Assembly: GCF_009882985.1 (NCBI RefSeq)
Contig: NZ_WTUZ01000036.1
Coordinates: 94,041-158,040 of the forward strand
Reading direction: 5' to 3'
Length of the DNA: 64,000 bases
Source of the DNA: Paenibacillus silvestris
Lineage (GTDB): Bacteria > Bacillota > Bacilli > Paenibacillales > NBRC-103111
The notes beneath the pieces are model-generated. The model saw only the letters and a list, made by a program, of their open reading frames with translations, searched no databases and was not told the origin of the DNA. This document shows, piece by piece, positions 26,201 through 34,636 of the stretch. Within the stretch, counting starts at the first letter, position 1; each line of letters starts with the position of its first letter. A program made the translations under genes and the position numbers.

Positions 26201-27576
26201 ATGACTTCCGCTCGGCCTTTCCCTTTGCTTGGGTCGTTCATCCAATTCCAGCCTGCGGCTACATCCGCACTGCCGCCAGTTGAAAAAATGAGATTCATAT
26301 ACGGATATTTGGCTTTGATCGCATCGTAGAACAAGGGATATCGATCATAATAATCCTGTCCCCAATGTTCGTTGCCAAGGCTCATATACTTCAGATTGAA
26401 CGGAGCCGGATGCCCGGCAGCAGCGCGCTTAGCGCCCCATACCGTGGAAATATCGCCATTGGCATACTCGATGAGATCTAACGCATCCTGAATGAAAGGT
26501 TGAATTTGATTCAGCGGTGTATTAGGACCACCGACCAGAAATTGCTCTACCATGCCGACGTTAACAACCGGCAGCGGCTCCGAACCGAGATCCTCAGCCA
26601 ACTGGAAGTATTCATAGAAACCTAAGCCGCCCGATTGATTTTGAGTTAGCGCAGCCCCTTTCTCACCCCGGTTTGCCGTTGACCAGAAGTTGATGTTGTT
26701 AGGACGCTCTGCTACATCCCCAATGGTGTTTTTCCAGTTGTACGCATTGGCCATATTTTTACCGCCAACAATAGCGCCGCCTGGAAATCTTAGAAATTTG
26801 GGATTCATATCAGCAAGCATTTGCACAAGATCCGGTCTAAGCCCACCAGGACGATTTTTCCATGTTTTCTGCGGGAACAGAGAAACCATATCGATATCCA
26901 TCCGGCCGATATTTTTTGTTTTTATAAACAGCTTTGCATTTGTTGCAGAACCAGTCGCTTGAATCGTTGCCGTGACCTTTTGCCAGGCGTTCGTAACCTC
27001 AGAACCAGCAATTTGCGCTTCCCCATAGGATTGTGTCCCTGCCTGGTCCATGATACTGACCGTCAGAGGTTCCGCTAACGCATCACCGCTGCGCAAGTAC
27101 ACGGAGAAATCGTAATTGTCTCCATTCTTAATGGCCATGCCGTCATAACCATCATTAGAGAAGCCAACGCCATCACCAGGCGCAGTGACAGTCAGTTGCA
27201 GGTAAGTGGGATTTTTCGCATTTAAGGGCGCTGTTTTCTGTGCGGTAATCGTGCCAGTACCCGCTCCAGTTTGTATCAATTTCCAGGCAAAAAGGGGCGC
27301 AGGTGTGGAATTAGCCGTACTTCCCGTAGCGGATAGAAATTCGAATGATCGGTTCTCAACAAGCTCGGCATATAGCCCTCCGTCACCAGCGTAGTTAATA
27401 TCCTCTAGAAATATCCCGTTTAAGTTCGGGCTTATGGTGGCTCCACGCTGCGCTGTGTTTACATCCAGTTGGTAATCAACAGGGTCGGCTGCAAGAACCG
27501 TTCCGGTGGATGCTATCATAGGAGCCGCAATCACGAGAGACATGAATGCCGAACATACTTTAGTCAAAAGTTTCAC
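23224..27576 (-). CDS. Secreted GH51 arabinofuranosidase with cohesin/FIVAR/dockerin tail
   Basis: A 1450-residue secreted enzyme. The signal peptide covers residues 1-30. The GH51 catalytic region spans about 33-700, with acid/base Glu403 in SLGNEHWG and nucleophile Glu491 in VFVGEYA, so it should remove alpha-L-arabinofuranose. Then come Ig-like (Big_4) domains at about 712-780 and 785-857, a LamG-like domain at 865-1075, a third Big_4 at 1082-1152, a cohesin-like domain at 1158-1305, a FIVAR helical repeat at 1310-1385 and a dockerin-like C-terminus at 1390-1445 whose calcium loops are degenerate. The start is GTG with AAGGTGAT 5 bases upstream. It follows the cohesin-SLH gene by 28 bases. 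Confidence 0.88.
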   Translation of the reverse strand: MKLLTKVCSAFMSLVIAAPMIASTGTVLAADPVDYQLDVNTAQRGATISPNLNGIFLEDINYAGDGGLYAELVENRSFEFLSATGSTANSTPAPLFAWKLIQTGAGTGTITAQKTAPLNAKNPTYLQLTVTAPGDGVGFSNDGYDGMAIKNGDNYDFSVYLRSGDALAEPLTVSIMDQAGTQSYGEAQIAGSEVTNAWQKVTATIQATGSATNAKLFIKTKNIGRMDIDMVSLFPQKTWKNRPGGLRPDLVQMLADMNPKFLRFPGGAIVGGKNMANAYNWKNTIGDVAERPNNINFWSTANRGEKGAALTQNQSGGLGFYEYFQLAEDLGSEPLPVVNVGMVEQFLVGGPNTPLNQIQPFIQDALDLIEYANGDISTVWGAKRAAAGHPAPFNLKYMSLGNEHWGQDYYDRYPLFYDAIKAKYPYMNLIFSTGGSADVAAGWNWMNDPSKGKGRAEVIDEHYYTNASFMLNNTNRYDSYDRNSKQVFVGEYAVKNDAGAANNGDGNTGNSMKGALAEAAYMTGLERNGDIVKFASYAPTFAKLGSAGGNTYTQWWPDLIFFNNSQSYGTTSYQVQKIFSSNTSKSSYVLPSTLSKPNASALAGVYSAVSKDLTTGDIVVKLVNNSSAAQNTRIHLDGINAANLSMEGTETVLAANALTDENSLANPTKVAPQTKAISAVSPLFDYSLPKYSVTVLRLHTTGENPLDILSIPCITLDAVVNKSPKLPTSVTAILKNGTTTKVAVTWDPVDVSKFSTIGNVFIVNGVVPSTSEKAMAIVTVIATPTLTSIDPVSVSTRAGVAPFLPSTVKALYSDQSNDYVAVTWEQPDAAKYAQAGTFTVEGTVASTTLKAVANVTVTPGPAAGTDLMLWYKFDEGSGTTLTDSSNKGNTGTLKTTAGGSAAWVAGGHDGAGLNLNGGKIDAGTSRDLQPADITVSFWFKRTASISGEQVVAWFKPSGNYAGQGFFITLNGAIVMMIDGTNLFKVAQTPNTFFPLNEWTHVAFTFNSVTKQSAIYKNGAAQQVVVEGALNSITPTNDPKLIGVSGYSDGAALKGGVMDDFQIYNLDKSPQEVQTLYQGKQIASINELQVTTEAGTAPVLPSVVTAVYSDSSTSSVNVTWDAVDPAKYAQEGTFAVNGTVQGTAVQAKANVTVLSAGTTAATLTGPSSVGSSQSFDLSIGVNKLRTSFTTLNLVLNYDPSKVQFETKTNNNGTLSLADNVLSAVRSNFRVLDTGVKADKGQIMILMAGEGSSNEVSESGPLLTVHSRAQAVSETVTTSVYISDFEISKDGVGRTVEGATHTFQLTVNTQNVDTAALNAAITQAQTKLDTTKEGTTIGSYPAAARSALQAAISSAQAIANSSSSSQGQVDAAVISLQAAVQTYMTTFLTLIPGETRITLNDLSLISKYYGTKSTDADWPLIEKADIYHRGVIDIQVLAAVARMILDDWLTQE

Positions 27577-27604
27577 GCTACATCACCTTTCTATTTGACA
27601 ATAA

Positions 27605-28615
27605 TCATTTCGTATCCAGCATTCTAAGGATTAGAGTTACCGCTTCGGCCCGTGTTGTAGGGTCGTTAGGAGCGAAGGCATTGTTCTCTTTTCCTTGTAC
27701 TAAACCAGCCTTAGCTGCTGCTGCAACAAATCCTTTGGCATACGCTGGAATCGACTCGTGGTCAGCAAAAGACGTATTCTCGTCCAGATCTGTTTTCAAG
27801 CCGAGCACACGAACGATAGCCGTTACCATTTCCGTACGGGTAATCTGGTTATCTCCACGGAACGTGTTATCCTCATAACCGTTAATGACCTTCTGTTTAA
27901 CCGCTGCTGATAAGGAATCTTTCGCCCACTGTGGAATCCTATCCAGATCGGCGAAAGTCAGCTCATTACTATCACTTGCAGGTGGCTTCAACGCACGCAT
28001 TAGCATGGTGATGAACTCAGCGCGAGTTACTGGACGCTCCGGACGGAATGTTCCGTCATCATACCCCTTGACGATGCCAAGACTAACGGCTCTCCGAATG
28101 GAAGCTTCTGCCCAGTGCTGGTCAATGTCAGTCAGGAGTACCTGGCCGATCTGAATCGTTGCCAGCGTTTCTGCTTTTTGCGAGGTCATCTTCAAATCAG
28201 AGTCGATTAATTTCACGTCTTGTATCTGAATGAGGGCATCTCCCTCTTCCATGGCCTCGAAAGTTAGCGTGAAGAACGTGATATCTCCACTCTGTCCTGG
28301 TGAAAGCCCAACCTTCGTATGTGCAAAAGTCAACTGATCCCCCTTCACAATTGGACTGACGGTAAAGCCGGATATCGCACTCTTGCCGTCCTTAAATGAC
28401 AGTCGCTTGGCATCAAATTGCAAAACGAATTCGTAAGCAAACACATCGGTCAGATTTTTACCCTTAACGGTAACCTGCACCTCTTTGCCTGCGTTCGTTT
28501 TATCGCTCATCTCTAGGAAAAATGAAGGAGAATCTGCCGCCAACAGCGTTTGAGGCAGCAACCAGGTAGTGAATAGCAGAAGAGCTAAGCTAAATGAAAA
28601 CAATTTACGTGTCAT
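27605..28615 (-). CDS. Cohesin-like surface protein with three SLH domains
   Basis: A 336-residue secreted protein: signal peptide 1-27, one cohesin-like domain at about 30-155 (SFFLEMSDKTNAGKEVQVTV to VKLIDSD), and three SLH repeats at about 160-210, 220-270 and 282-333 with the motifs VTRAE, ITRTE and TTRAE. SLH repeats bind pyruvylated secondary cell-wall polymer. There is no catalytic domain. This is the layout expected of a wall-anchored receptor for dockerin-bearing partners. It sits between two glycosidase genes that carry dockerin-like tails. Binding itself is inference; an ordinary SLH protein with an Ig-like fold is the alternative. Confidence 0.83.
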   Translation of the reverse strand: MTRKLFSFSLALLLFTTWLLPQTLLAADSPSFFLEMSDKTNAGKEVQVTVKGKNLTDVFAYEFVLQFDAKRLSFKDGKSAISGFTVSPIVKGDQLTFAHTKVGLSPGQSGDITFFTLTFEAMEEGDALIQIQDVKLIDSDLKMTSQKAETLATIQIGQVLLTDIDQHWAEASIRRAVSLGIVKGYDDGTFRPERPVTRAEFITMLMRALKPPASDSNELTFADLDRIPQWAKDSLSAAVKQKVINGYEDNTFRGDNQITRTEMVTAIVRVLGLKTDLDENTSFADHESIPAYAKGFVAAAAKAGLVQGKENNAFAPNDPTTRAEAVTLILRMLDTK

Positions 28616-28641
28616 TAAGCAGATTTTTCCTTTCTATAAGG

Positions 28642-28677
28642 ATCGGGGAGGGGCTATAAGTCGCCTCCCTCCCCGAT
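28642..28677 (-). other. Strong intercistronic hairpin before cohesin-SLH gene
   Basis: ATCGGGGAGG pairs exactly with CCTCCCCGAT around a 16-base loop. It lies in the 70-base gap between the 1918-residue glycosidase and the cohesin-SLH gene. No T-run follows, so it is more likely an mRNA stability or processing element than a full terminator. Confidence 0.6.
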
Positions 28678-28685
28678 TCTAGTAA

Positions 28686-31600
28686 TTAGTTTTCCAGCAT
28701 CCAATCGTCGATAATCATTCTGGCAACGGTTGCTAGGACTTGAATATCGATTTTACCTGTGTTGTAAATATCTGCTTTTTCAATTTCGTTCCAATTTGTA
28801 TCAGAAGAAGTCGTTCCGTAGTACTTAGCAATAATGGACAAATCATTGATCGTAATTTTCGTAGCACCAGGGACAAGTGTAATGAACTGAGTCGCGAATG
28901 TTCCAACGGCTTCATTCAATGCAGCAGTTGCTGCGTCCACTTGCGGCTGTCTCGAAGATGATTTCTCAAGAACAGTTCTAGCACTTGTAATCGCTGCTTG
29001 CAGCACCGCTTTCGAGCCCGTTTGGTACTTGCCGAGTTTGTCGCCTTCTACAGCTGCATCTAGCTTGGATTGCGCGATAGACACGGTTTCAGCTAACACG
29101 GTTTTATTAACTGTACCTGGTTCTGGATCTGTTTCAGTAATCACAGAATTATTAAATGTAGTCACAGCTGCGTTCAGTTCATTCAGCGCAGCAGCTACTT
29201 GAGCTTGCGTGGATGAAGGGTTACCACTGACGGCTGATGCCAGGTTAATGGCTGTCAGCAAGGCTGCTTTGGAACCGCTTGGATATTGACCGACCTGAGT
29301 ACCTTCAACTGCGCTGTCATATTTACTTTGAGCAGCAGCAATTGCCGCAATCAAATCTGCTTTATCCACAATGTTAACTTGAATTTGCAAGGAAGCACCA
29401 GGCACTTGCACTTCGGAACCTTCATTAGAAACTTTGAAGTCCGTCAAGGACACTGTCGTGATACCCGGTTCAACGCCTGTTTTTGTTTTGGTATGAAGCG
29501 TCAATAAATCCCCAGGACTCGTGATCGCATTGCTCGCGCCTTGGCTAGCCATGATAATCCGAATTTCACCTTTTTGGGCTTTGACGGCTGTACCCAGCAC
29601 ACTAAATTTATCTTTCAGCGCGCTAATCGCAGAGTCTGCCAAGGATACACTGTTCCCATTTGTAACCGTGTCGAACTCTAGCTTAGCTGGGTCGTATTTC
29701 ACAATAACATCCATCGTCGTAAAGCTTGATTTCAAGCTGCTTACTCCCACGGTCAAATCAAACCATTGCGCTTGATTCACCGCTTCAGGACCAATCAATG
29801 TGGACGTGGTTACACTAGGTGCAAGCACCGTCACATTGGCGACTGCCTTCATGGATGTTCCAGCAATCGTTCCGTTGACACTAAACGTTCCAGCAGCCGC
29901 ATATTGCGCAGGGTCAATCGCTGACCAAACGACGTTTACTGCAGCCGTTGTCGCGTCGCTGTATGTTGCTGTTACGACAGTTGGTAATACAGGAGCTGTT
30001 CCCGGAGTTGTCGTTACATTTACCGGAGCTATGCTCGTTATGGCTTTCGTAGTGACCGTTAGCGTCAAGTGAGCTACAATCGATGTGCCATCAACTGCAC
30101 CATTAAGCGTAACTGTTCCCGGAGCTGCATATTGTTCTGGGGCGATGCTCCAGACTACATTCACAGGTCCAGTTGTGCCATTATCGAATACGGCTGTTAC
30201 CGTCGGCGGTAATACCGGTGCTACACCAGCAGTCGTTGTAGCTGTGGCATTGGCGAGAGATGCAATCGCCCTTGGATACACCGTCACATTGGCTTTAGCC
30301 GGAACCGTAGTGCCTGCTACAGTACCAAGAATGGTAAAGGTCCCAGGTACATTCAATAAATTCGGATCATACGCATCCCATGTTACTTTGATGTTGATAT
30401 TATCAATCGATCCATCGTTATAGAACGCTTCGATAACCGTTGGCAATACCAGAGGTTTTCCAGCTGTAATGGAAATATTCTCATCCGGTATGCTATTAAT
30501 CGTTACTTCATTCGTTACCCTTACATAGACCGTAGCTTCAGCTTCAATATTTGTACCTTCAACCGTACCTTTTACTGTAAAACTTCCTGGTGTTGCAACT
30601 TGGCTTAAGTTCACAGCATCCCAAATGACGCTTGCAGCAGCCGTCGATCCATCTTCGAATACTTTCGTAACCGTCGGTGGAAGGACAGGCAGCACATCAT
30701 GAAGTGTGCTTACTTTAACAGGTTTAACACTTGATGTTGGTGTTGTGTAAACCTTCCATTCCAAAATTCCCGTCCATTGCGTGCCTCTTGTGACCGTCAT
30801 CCGCAATTTGGTCGTCGTGATTGGCGAGAACGTTGTTGTATTATATTTGTTCAGTGCAACGCCATTGCCCGCTGCGTTCGGCACATTCACATATTCCGTA
30901 CCATTCCAGTATTGGAGCTTACTTTCTGTAGGTGCTAGAATACCTCCATTATCTGTCCACCAATAAACATCCGATTTGGAAATATTCACTGGAGTTCCCC
31001 ATGTATATTCCACCCATTGGGTCTTAGGACTGCTATTCCAGTTTCCATAACCACCGCCTGTTTTATCGGTTGAGCTAGTCGGATCATAACCGTCATTGAT
31101 CGCATTCAAATTTTCCCAAGTTGAAACAAAGGAAGTTGACGGCGTAGCTGTTAAGGCTACATTCACTGCATTTGGAAGCGGATCTACCGTAACTGAGATA
31201 TCTACCTTTGTAGACAACTCACCATCTGTAGCTGTGAGTGTTAACACGTAGTTCCCTGGTCTGTTAAAAGTAGCAATGGTATTACCGGCTGCATCTTTGG
31301 TGAAGATCGCCTGACCGCCTGGCACTCCGCTTTTCAGCGACCAGCTGGTATCCAGCGTGCCGCTAGGCAAGCCGTCATCTGTCATATTAACCAGCATCTT
31401 CGCTTTCAAAGGAATTTTCGCAGTCGTATCTTGTTGGACGATGACGACTGGCGGCGTATTCACAGCATCCGGAGCTTTCACACCGGTACGGTAGATTTGG
31501 AGTTCTTTGACGCCAACATTTGACCCTGGCTTAGGAGTCATCAGAACTCTTACCTTTTGTGCTGTAATTTCAGGGAATTGAATGTGATTATAGTTTGCCA

Positions 31601-34442
31601 GTGTTGGTGATTTGTACTGTTTAGGAACAGCACGCCATGCAGAAGTGGCTTCGTCATAGTATTGGACGGTATACATGGATGGCTCTCTGTAAAAGTTTTG
31701 CGGTTTGTCGTTATAATAGTAGATTTTGATATCATCAAAAGTTTTCGGTGATCCCAAATCAGACTCTAACCAATCTTGCGCGTTGGTCGATCCTCTTGAT
31801 CCCCAAATTGGCGGATTAGCCGTAAAAGCACCGGAGGTAAAGAAGTTACCACTAATCGTAAATCCTGTTTTGGCATTTGCCGCAGACGTTAATGGATGCG
31901 TGTAAGAGGCTGTCATTGTTGAGTCTAGTGCTAGGTTTGCAGCATTTCCTGTTTCCGGCGTCAAATCTACACCGGCCTTTTGGAATAAATCAGCTGCCCT
32001 GTCGTAGCTATTCAAATCAACTTGCGTAGCGCTCTTCATTTGTGCATTGCTGTTCTGTACGGCTGCAACTGCCCCGCTGCCGTCTAAGATCGATACGACA
32101 CCTGTAGCCGAATTCCATTCTAGATGAGCAAGTTTATCTGTTCTCATAGCCAGCGTACCATTCACATACATCGAATAACCTTCTTGAACATTCGGATAGT
32201 AGGTAGTGCCATCTCCTGGTTTATCCCAGACGATTGTAACGTCGTTGCCATGATAACGCAGGTTATTCACCGTAAAGTGATCCCAACCGATATCAATCGG
32301 CCATAGCTCAACCGTTGCGTCGGTACGTGGTACAAGACCCATAATATCTTCAATCACTGAGTAGTTGTAATTACCAAGGATATTGTGGTGAATGCCGGAT
32401 CTTCCGCCGATTTGTTTCGTTGTCGGGTTCCAGTTATACCAATATTCATTGTTGTCCAAATAATTGATATTCCCTTGATAAGCGGTTGACCAGCCAACCC
32501 AGTACATCAGTTTCTTATACATATCAGCTGTTATGTAAGGCTGATTCGGATATTTGCGAAGCACTTCTGTGAAGAGTCTAATATTTCCTGACGCATTCAG
32601 GTTGGCGAAGTTGTTAGAACCACCAACACCTGCTGCGACCGATAAGGCTTTATCCTTTTGGTTAGCCGTATAGAATGGGAATACAGGGAATTCAGCGCTG
32701 TCTCCCCAATATCTTAGCGACTCCAAGTACTTAGGATCATCTTTAGGAACAAGTCCGTCCATTTGGAACGCGTAGTAATTGTTCGCTTCTTTCCAAGGAA
32801 TGAATGTATTCGTCAACAAATCCTTCTGCAGAAACATTTTTGAATCATCGTCCCACATGATCGACAAGAACGAGTTCTTTAGTTTATCTGCAAAAGCGAA
32901 CATTTCAGTTGCCTTTGCCGAATTGCCAGCTAGTTGGTAAGCTTTGGCTGAAGCCATCGCGTTGCCATATACGAAAGCGCTCTCAGTTCGGTTTTGGTCG
33001 ATGTTTCCTCTTTTTTCAAAGAAGTGAAAAGCATTGCCATCGGCATCGTTCCCTGTTAAAGAGCCCCAATCATAGTTAATAACGCCGTCTTTGTTCGTGT
33101 CGAAGCGATCTAGCTGACCTTTTGCATCCTTTTCCGAATAACGCGCCAAATTATTTAAGATTTCCGGCTGACCGCCATGGACTTCATACGTTTGGAAAGC
33201 GGAATCCCCAATGTATTGGGAATAGCTGTTGTTCCAGTTGGAAGGTTTCCCTGGATTATCTGTAAACAGACTGTCCCTGGAAGATTCCCCAGCTGAGACC
33301 CAATCACCATAGGAATAGATCGGATTTCTCAAATATTTAAGATCCTGCATATGCATCGGCTGTGTCAATACGATGGCGTTATTGTAGCCCAAAGCTCCTT
33401 CAACCGAGATCGGGAACTGATAGTCATTCCCAGGGATGTTGGCGTCAAGGAAATTAAAGCGGCTTAGCCACCATCTGTAATAAATGATTTTTTTAATGTT
33501 ATCATCCGCAACATCCATATAAGGAACGTTGTCTGCCCACCATTTGTTATATTCACGAAGCTGCGTTAGGTAAGCGGTATTGGCATCATAATTTTTATAT
33601 CTCGTGTAATCAGCAAGCGACTCCGGTATTTCATTCGTGATGAAACCCATTTGAAATTTAAGCGTTATTTTCTCATTAGGTGCCAAAGTGATCGATCTGG
33701 TCAAAATACCATTGCTTGCCGTCATGCCTGTGCCGCTGAATTTCGGGTATACTTTGGTCAAATTATTCCTGACATCAAAGGTGCCAGAAAGCTCTGTGCC
33801 ATCACTGGAGACGGTTTTGGCAAAAGGGGAATCTGCCGTTAGATCAAATGTTTTGGCGGCAGTACCCGTGTTCGTAATTGTAACATTGTCGATAGCCACG
33901 TTATTATCCGTGATGAACTTGGTTTCTTCCAGCGTATATCCCGTTGCATTATAAAAGGCAGACCAATAACTCGGCGTCTGTACACGTTTGCTTGAATCTT
34001 GCGTGAAGGTTACGCCAGGGATTTGAATGGAGTACCCTTTCTGATTCAGCAAATCAAAATAAGCGATATTGTTGCCAAAACCTATGACGGTGGCACTGTT
34101 CGTGTACATGTACAAAGCCTTGCCCCGTGACATCAAATAAGTTCCTGTAGGATCATTTCCCTTCCTGGTGAGGATGCGATCCATCCAGTAGGACGTGCCT
34201 CCTGCGGCAATGTCCGCCTGGTACATATCCATCATCCTGCTGCTGCTCGCATTGAATGGAGCAGGCTCAGCTGGTACGACAACATTGCCAGTCGCATTCG
34301 TAAACACAGGCATTCCAGGATCATTATTATTCACAAAATTAGGATCTGCAGCGAAAACGGATGCGCTAAAAATTGACGCTAAAGAAAACACAAGCGATGT
34401 CGTCAAAATTTTTCTGCCAATTGATTTTTTAAACGTTCTCAT
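28686..34442 (-). CDS. Giant secreted (alpha/alpha)6 glycosidase with cohesin/FIVAR/dockerin tail
   Basis: A 1918-residue secreted protein. After a signal peptide (1-31), an N-terminal beta-sandwich (about 50-280) and a six-hairpin catalytic domain (about 300-735, MGH1-like) are followed by a discoidin-like domain (833-988), a PKD/Ig-like domain (995-1087), a second discoidin-like domain (1090-1233), four Big_4 domains (1237-1540), a cohesin-like domain (1545-1690), two FIVAR repeats (1692-1767, 1778-1853) and a dockerin-like end (1858-1912). The GH family is not certain; neighbouring GH127 and GH51 suggest a beta-L-arabinobiosidase (GH121-like) or GH142-like role. GGAGG lies 6 bases before the ATG. 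Confidence 0.8.
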   Translation of the reverse strand: MRTFKKSIGRKILTTSLVFSLASIFSASVFAADPNFVNNNDPGMPVFTNATGNVVVPAEPAPFNASSSRMMDMYQADIAAGGTSYWMDRILTRKGNDPTGTYLMSRGKALYMYTNSATVIGFGNNIAYFDLLNQKGYSIQIPGVTFTQDSSKRVQTPSYWSAFYNATGYTLEETKFITDNNVAIDNVTITNTGTAAKTFDLTADSPFAKTVSSDGTELSGTFDVRNNLTKVYPKFSGTGMTASNGILTRSITLAPNEKITLKFQMGFITNEIPESLADYTRYKNYDANTAYLTQLREYNKWWADNVPYMDVADDNIKKIIYYRWWLSRFNFLDANIPGNDYQFPISVEGALGYNNAIVLTQPMHMQDLKYLRNPIYSYGDWVSAGESSRDSLFTDNPGKPSNWNNSYSQYIGDSAFQTYEVHGGQPEILNNLARYSEKDAKGQLDRFDTNKDGVINYDWGSLTGNDADGNAFHFFEKRGNIDQNRTESAFVYGNAMASAKAYQLAGNSAKATEMFAFADKLKNSFLSIMWDDDSKMFLQKDLLTNTFIPWKEANNYYAFQMDGLVPKDDPKYLESLRYWGDSAEFPVFPFYTANQKDKALSVAAGVGGSNNFANLNASGNIRLFTEVLRKYPNQPYITADMYKKLMYWVGWSTAYQGNINYLDNNEYWYNWNPTTKQIGGRSGIHHNILGNYNYSVIEDIMGLVPRTDATVELWPIDIGWDHFTVNNLRYHGNDVTIVWDKPGDGTTYYPNVQEGYSMYVNGTLAMRTDKLAHLEWNSATGVVSILDGSGAVAAVQNSNAQMKSATQVDLNSYDRAADLFQKAGVDLTPETGNAANLALDSTMTASYTHPLTSAANAKTGFTISGNFFTSGAFTANPPIWGSRGSTNAQDWLESDLGSPKTFDDIKIYYYNDKPQNFYREPSMYTVQYYDEATSAWRAVPKQYKSPTLANYNHIQFPEITAQKVRVLMTPKPGSNVGVKELQIYRTGVKAPDAVNTPPVVIVQQDTTAKIPLKAKMLVNMTDDGLPSGTLDTSWSLKSGVPGGQAIFTKDAAGNTIATFNRPGNYVLTLTATDGELSTKVDISVTVDPLPNAVNVALTATPSTSFVSTWENLNAINDGYDPTSSTDKTGGGYGNWNSSPKTQWVEYTWGTPVNISKSDVYWWTDNGGILAPTESKLQYWNGTEYVNVPNAAGNGVALNKYNTTTFSPITTTKLRMTVTRGTQWTGILEWKVYTTPTSSVKPVKVSTLHDVLPVLPPTVTKVFEDGSTAAASVIWDAVNLSQVATPGSFTVKGTVEGTNIEAEATVYVRVTNEVTINSIPDENISITAGKPLVLPTVIEAFYNDGSIDNINIKVTWDAYDPNLLNVPGTFTILGTVAGTTVPAKANVTVYPRAIASLANATATTTAGVAPVLPPTVTAVFDNGTTGPVNVVWSIAPEQYAAPGTVTLNGAVDGTSIVAHLTLTVTTKAITSIAPVNVTTTPGTAPVLPTVVTATYSDATTAAVNVVWSAIDPAQYAAAGTFSVNGTIAGTSMKAVANVTVLAPSVTTSTLIGPEAVNQAQWFDLTVGVSSLKSSFTTMDVIVKYDPAKLEFDTVTNGNSVSLADSAISALKDKFSVLGTAVKAQKGEIRIIMASQGASNAITSPGDLLTLHTKTKTGVEPGITTVSLTDFKVSNEGSEVQVPGASLQIQVNIVDKADLIAAIAAAQSKYDSAVEGTQVGQYPSGSKAALLTAINLASAVSGNPSSTQAQVAAALNELNAAVTTFNNSVITETDPEPGTVNKTVLAETVSIAQSKLDAAVEGDKLGKYQTGSKAVLQAAITSARTVLEKSSSRQPQVDAATAALNEAVGTFATQFITLVPGATKITINDLSIIAKYYGTTSSDTNWNEIEKADIYNTGKIDIQVLATVARMIIDDWMLEN

Positions 34443-34487
34443 TTGTTACCTCCTATTGAATTTTAGCTATGACATGCCCCTTGGTAG

Positions 34488-34577
34488 CTACTCTCTGCCA
34501 TCCAAACAATGACTTAGCGGAATGAACAGCCTGCTGCCCAACATTTGCTTATCTAAGATGCTGATCATTCCGTTCAT
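34488..34577 (-). CDS. Possible 29-residue small protein
   Basis: A short frame beginning MNGMISILDKQ and ending HCLDGRE lies between the permease and the giant glycosidase. AAGGGGGTGG, a strong ribosome-binding site, precedes its ATG by about 6 bases. No homology is recognised. It could be a leader peptide or a chance frame. Confidence 0.35.
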   Translation of the reverse strand: MNGMISILDKQMLGSRLFIPLSHCLDGRE

Positions 34578-34636
34578 GATGACCACCCCCTTAAGGTAGT
34601 AAAATAAGCTGGTTCTGCGATCGAATCTTAGTGCCT

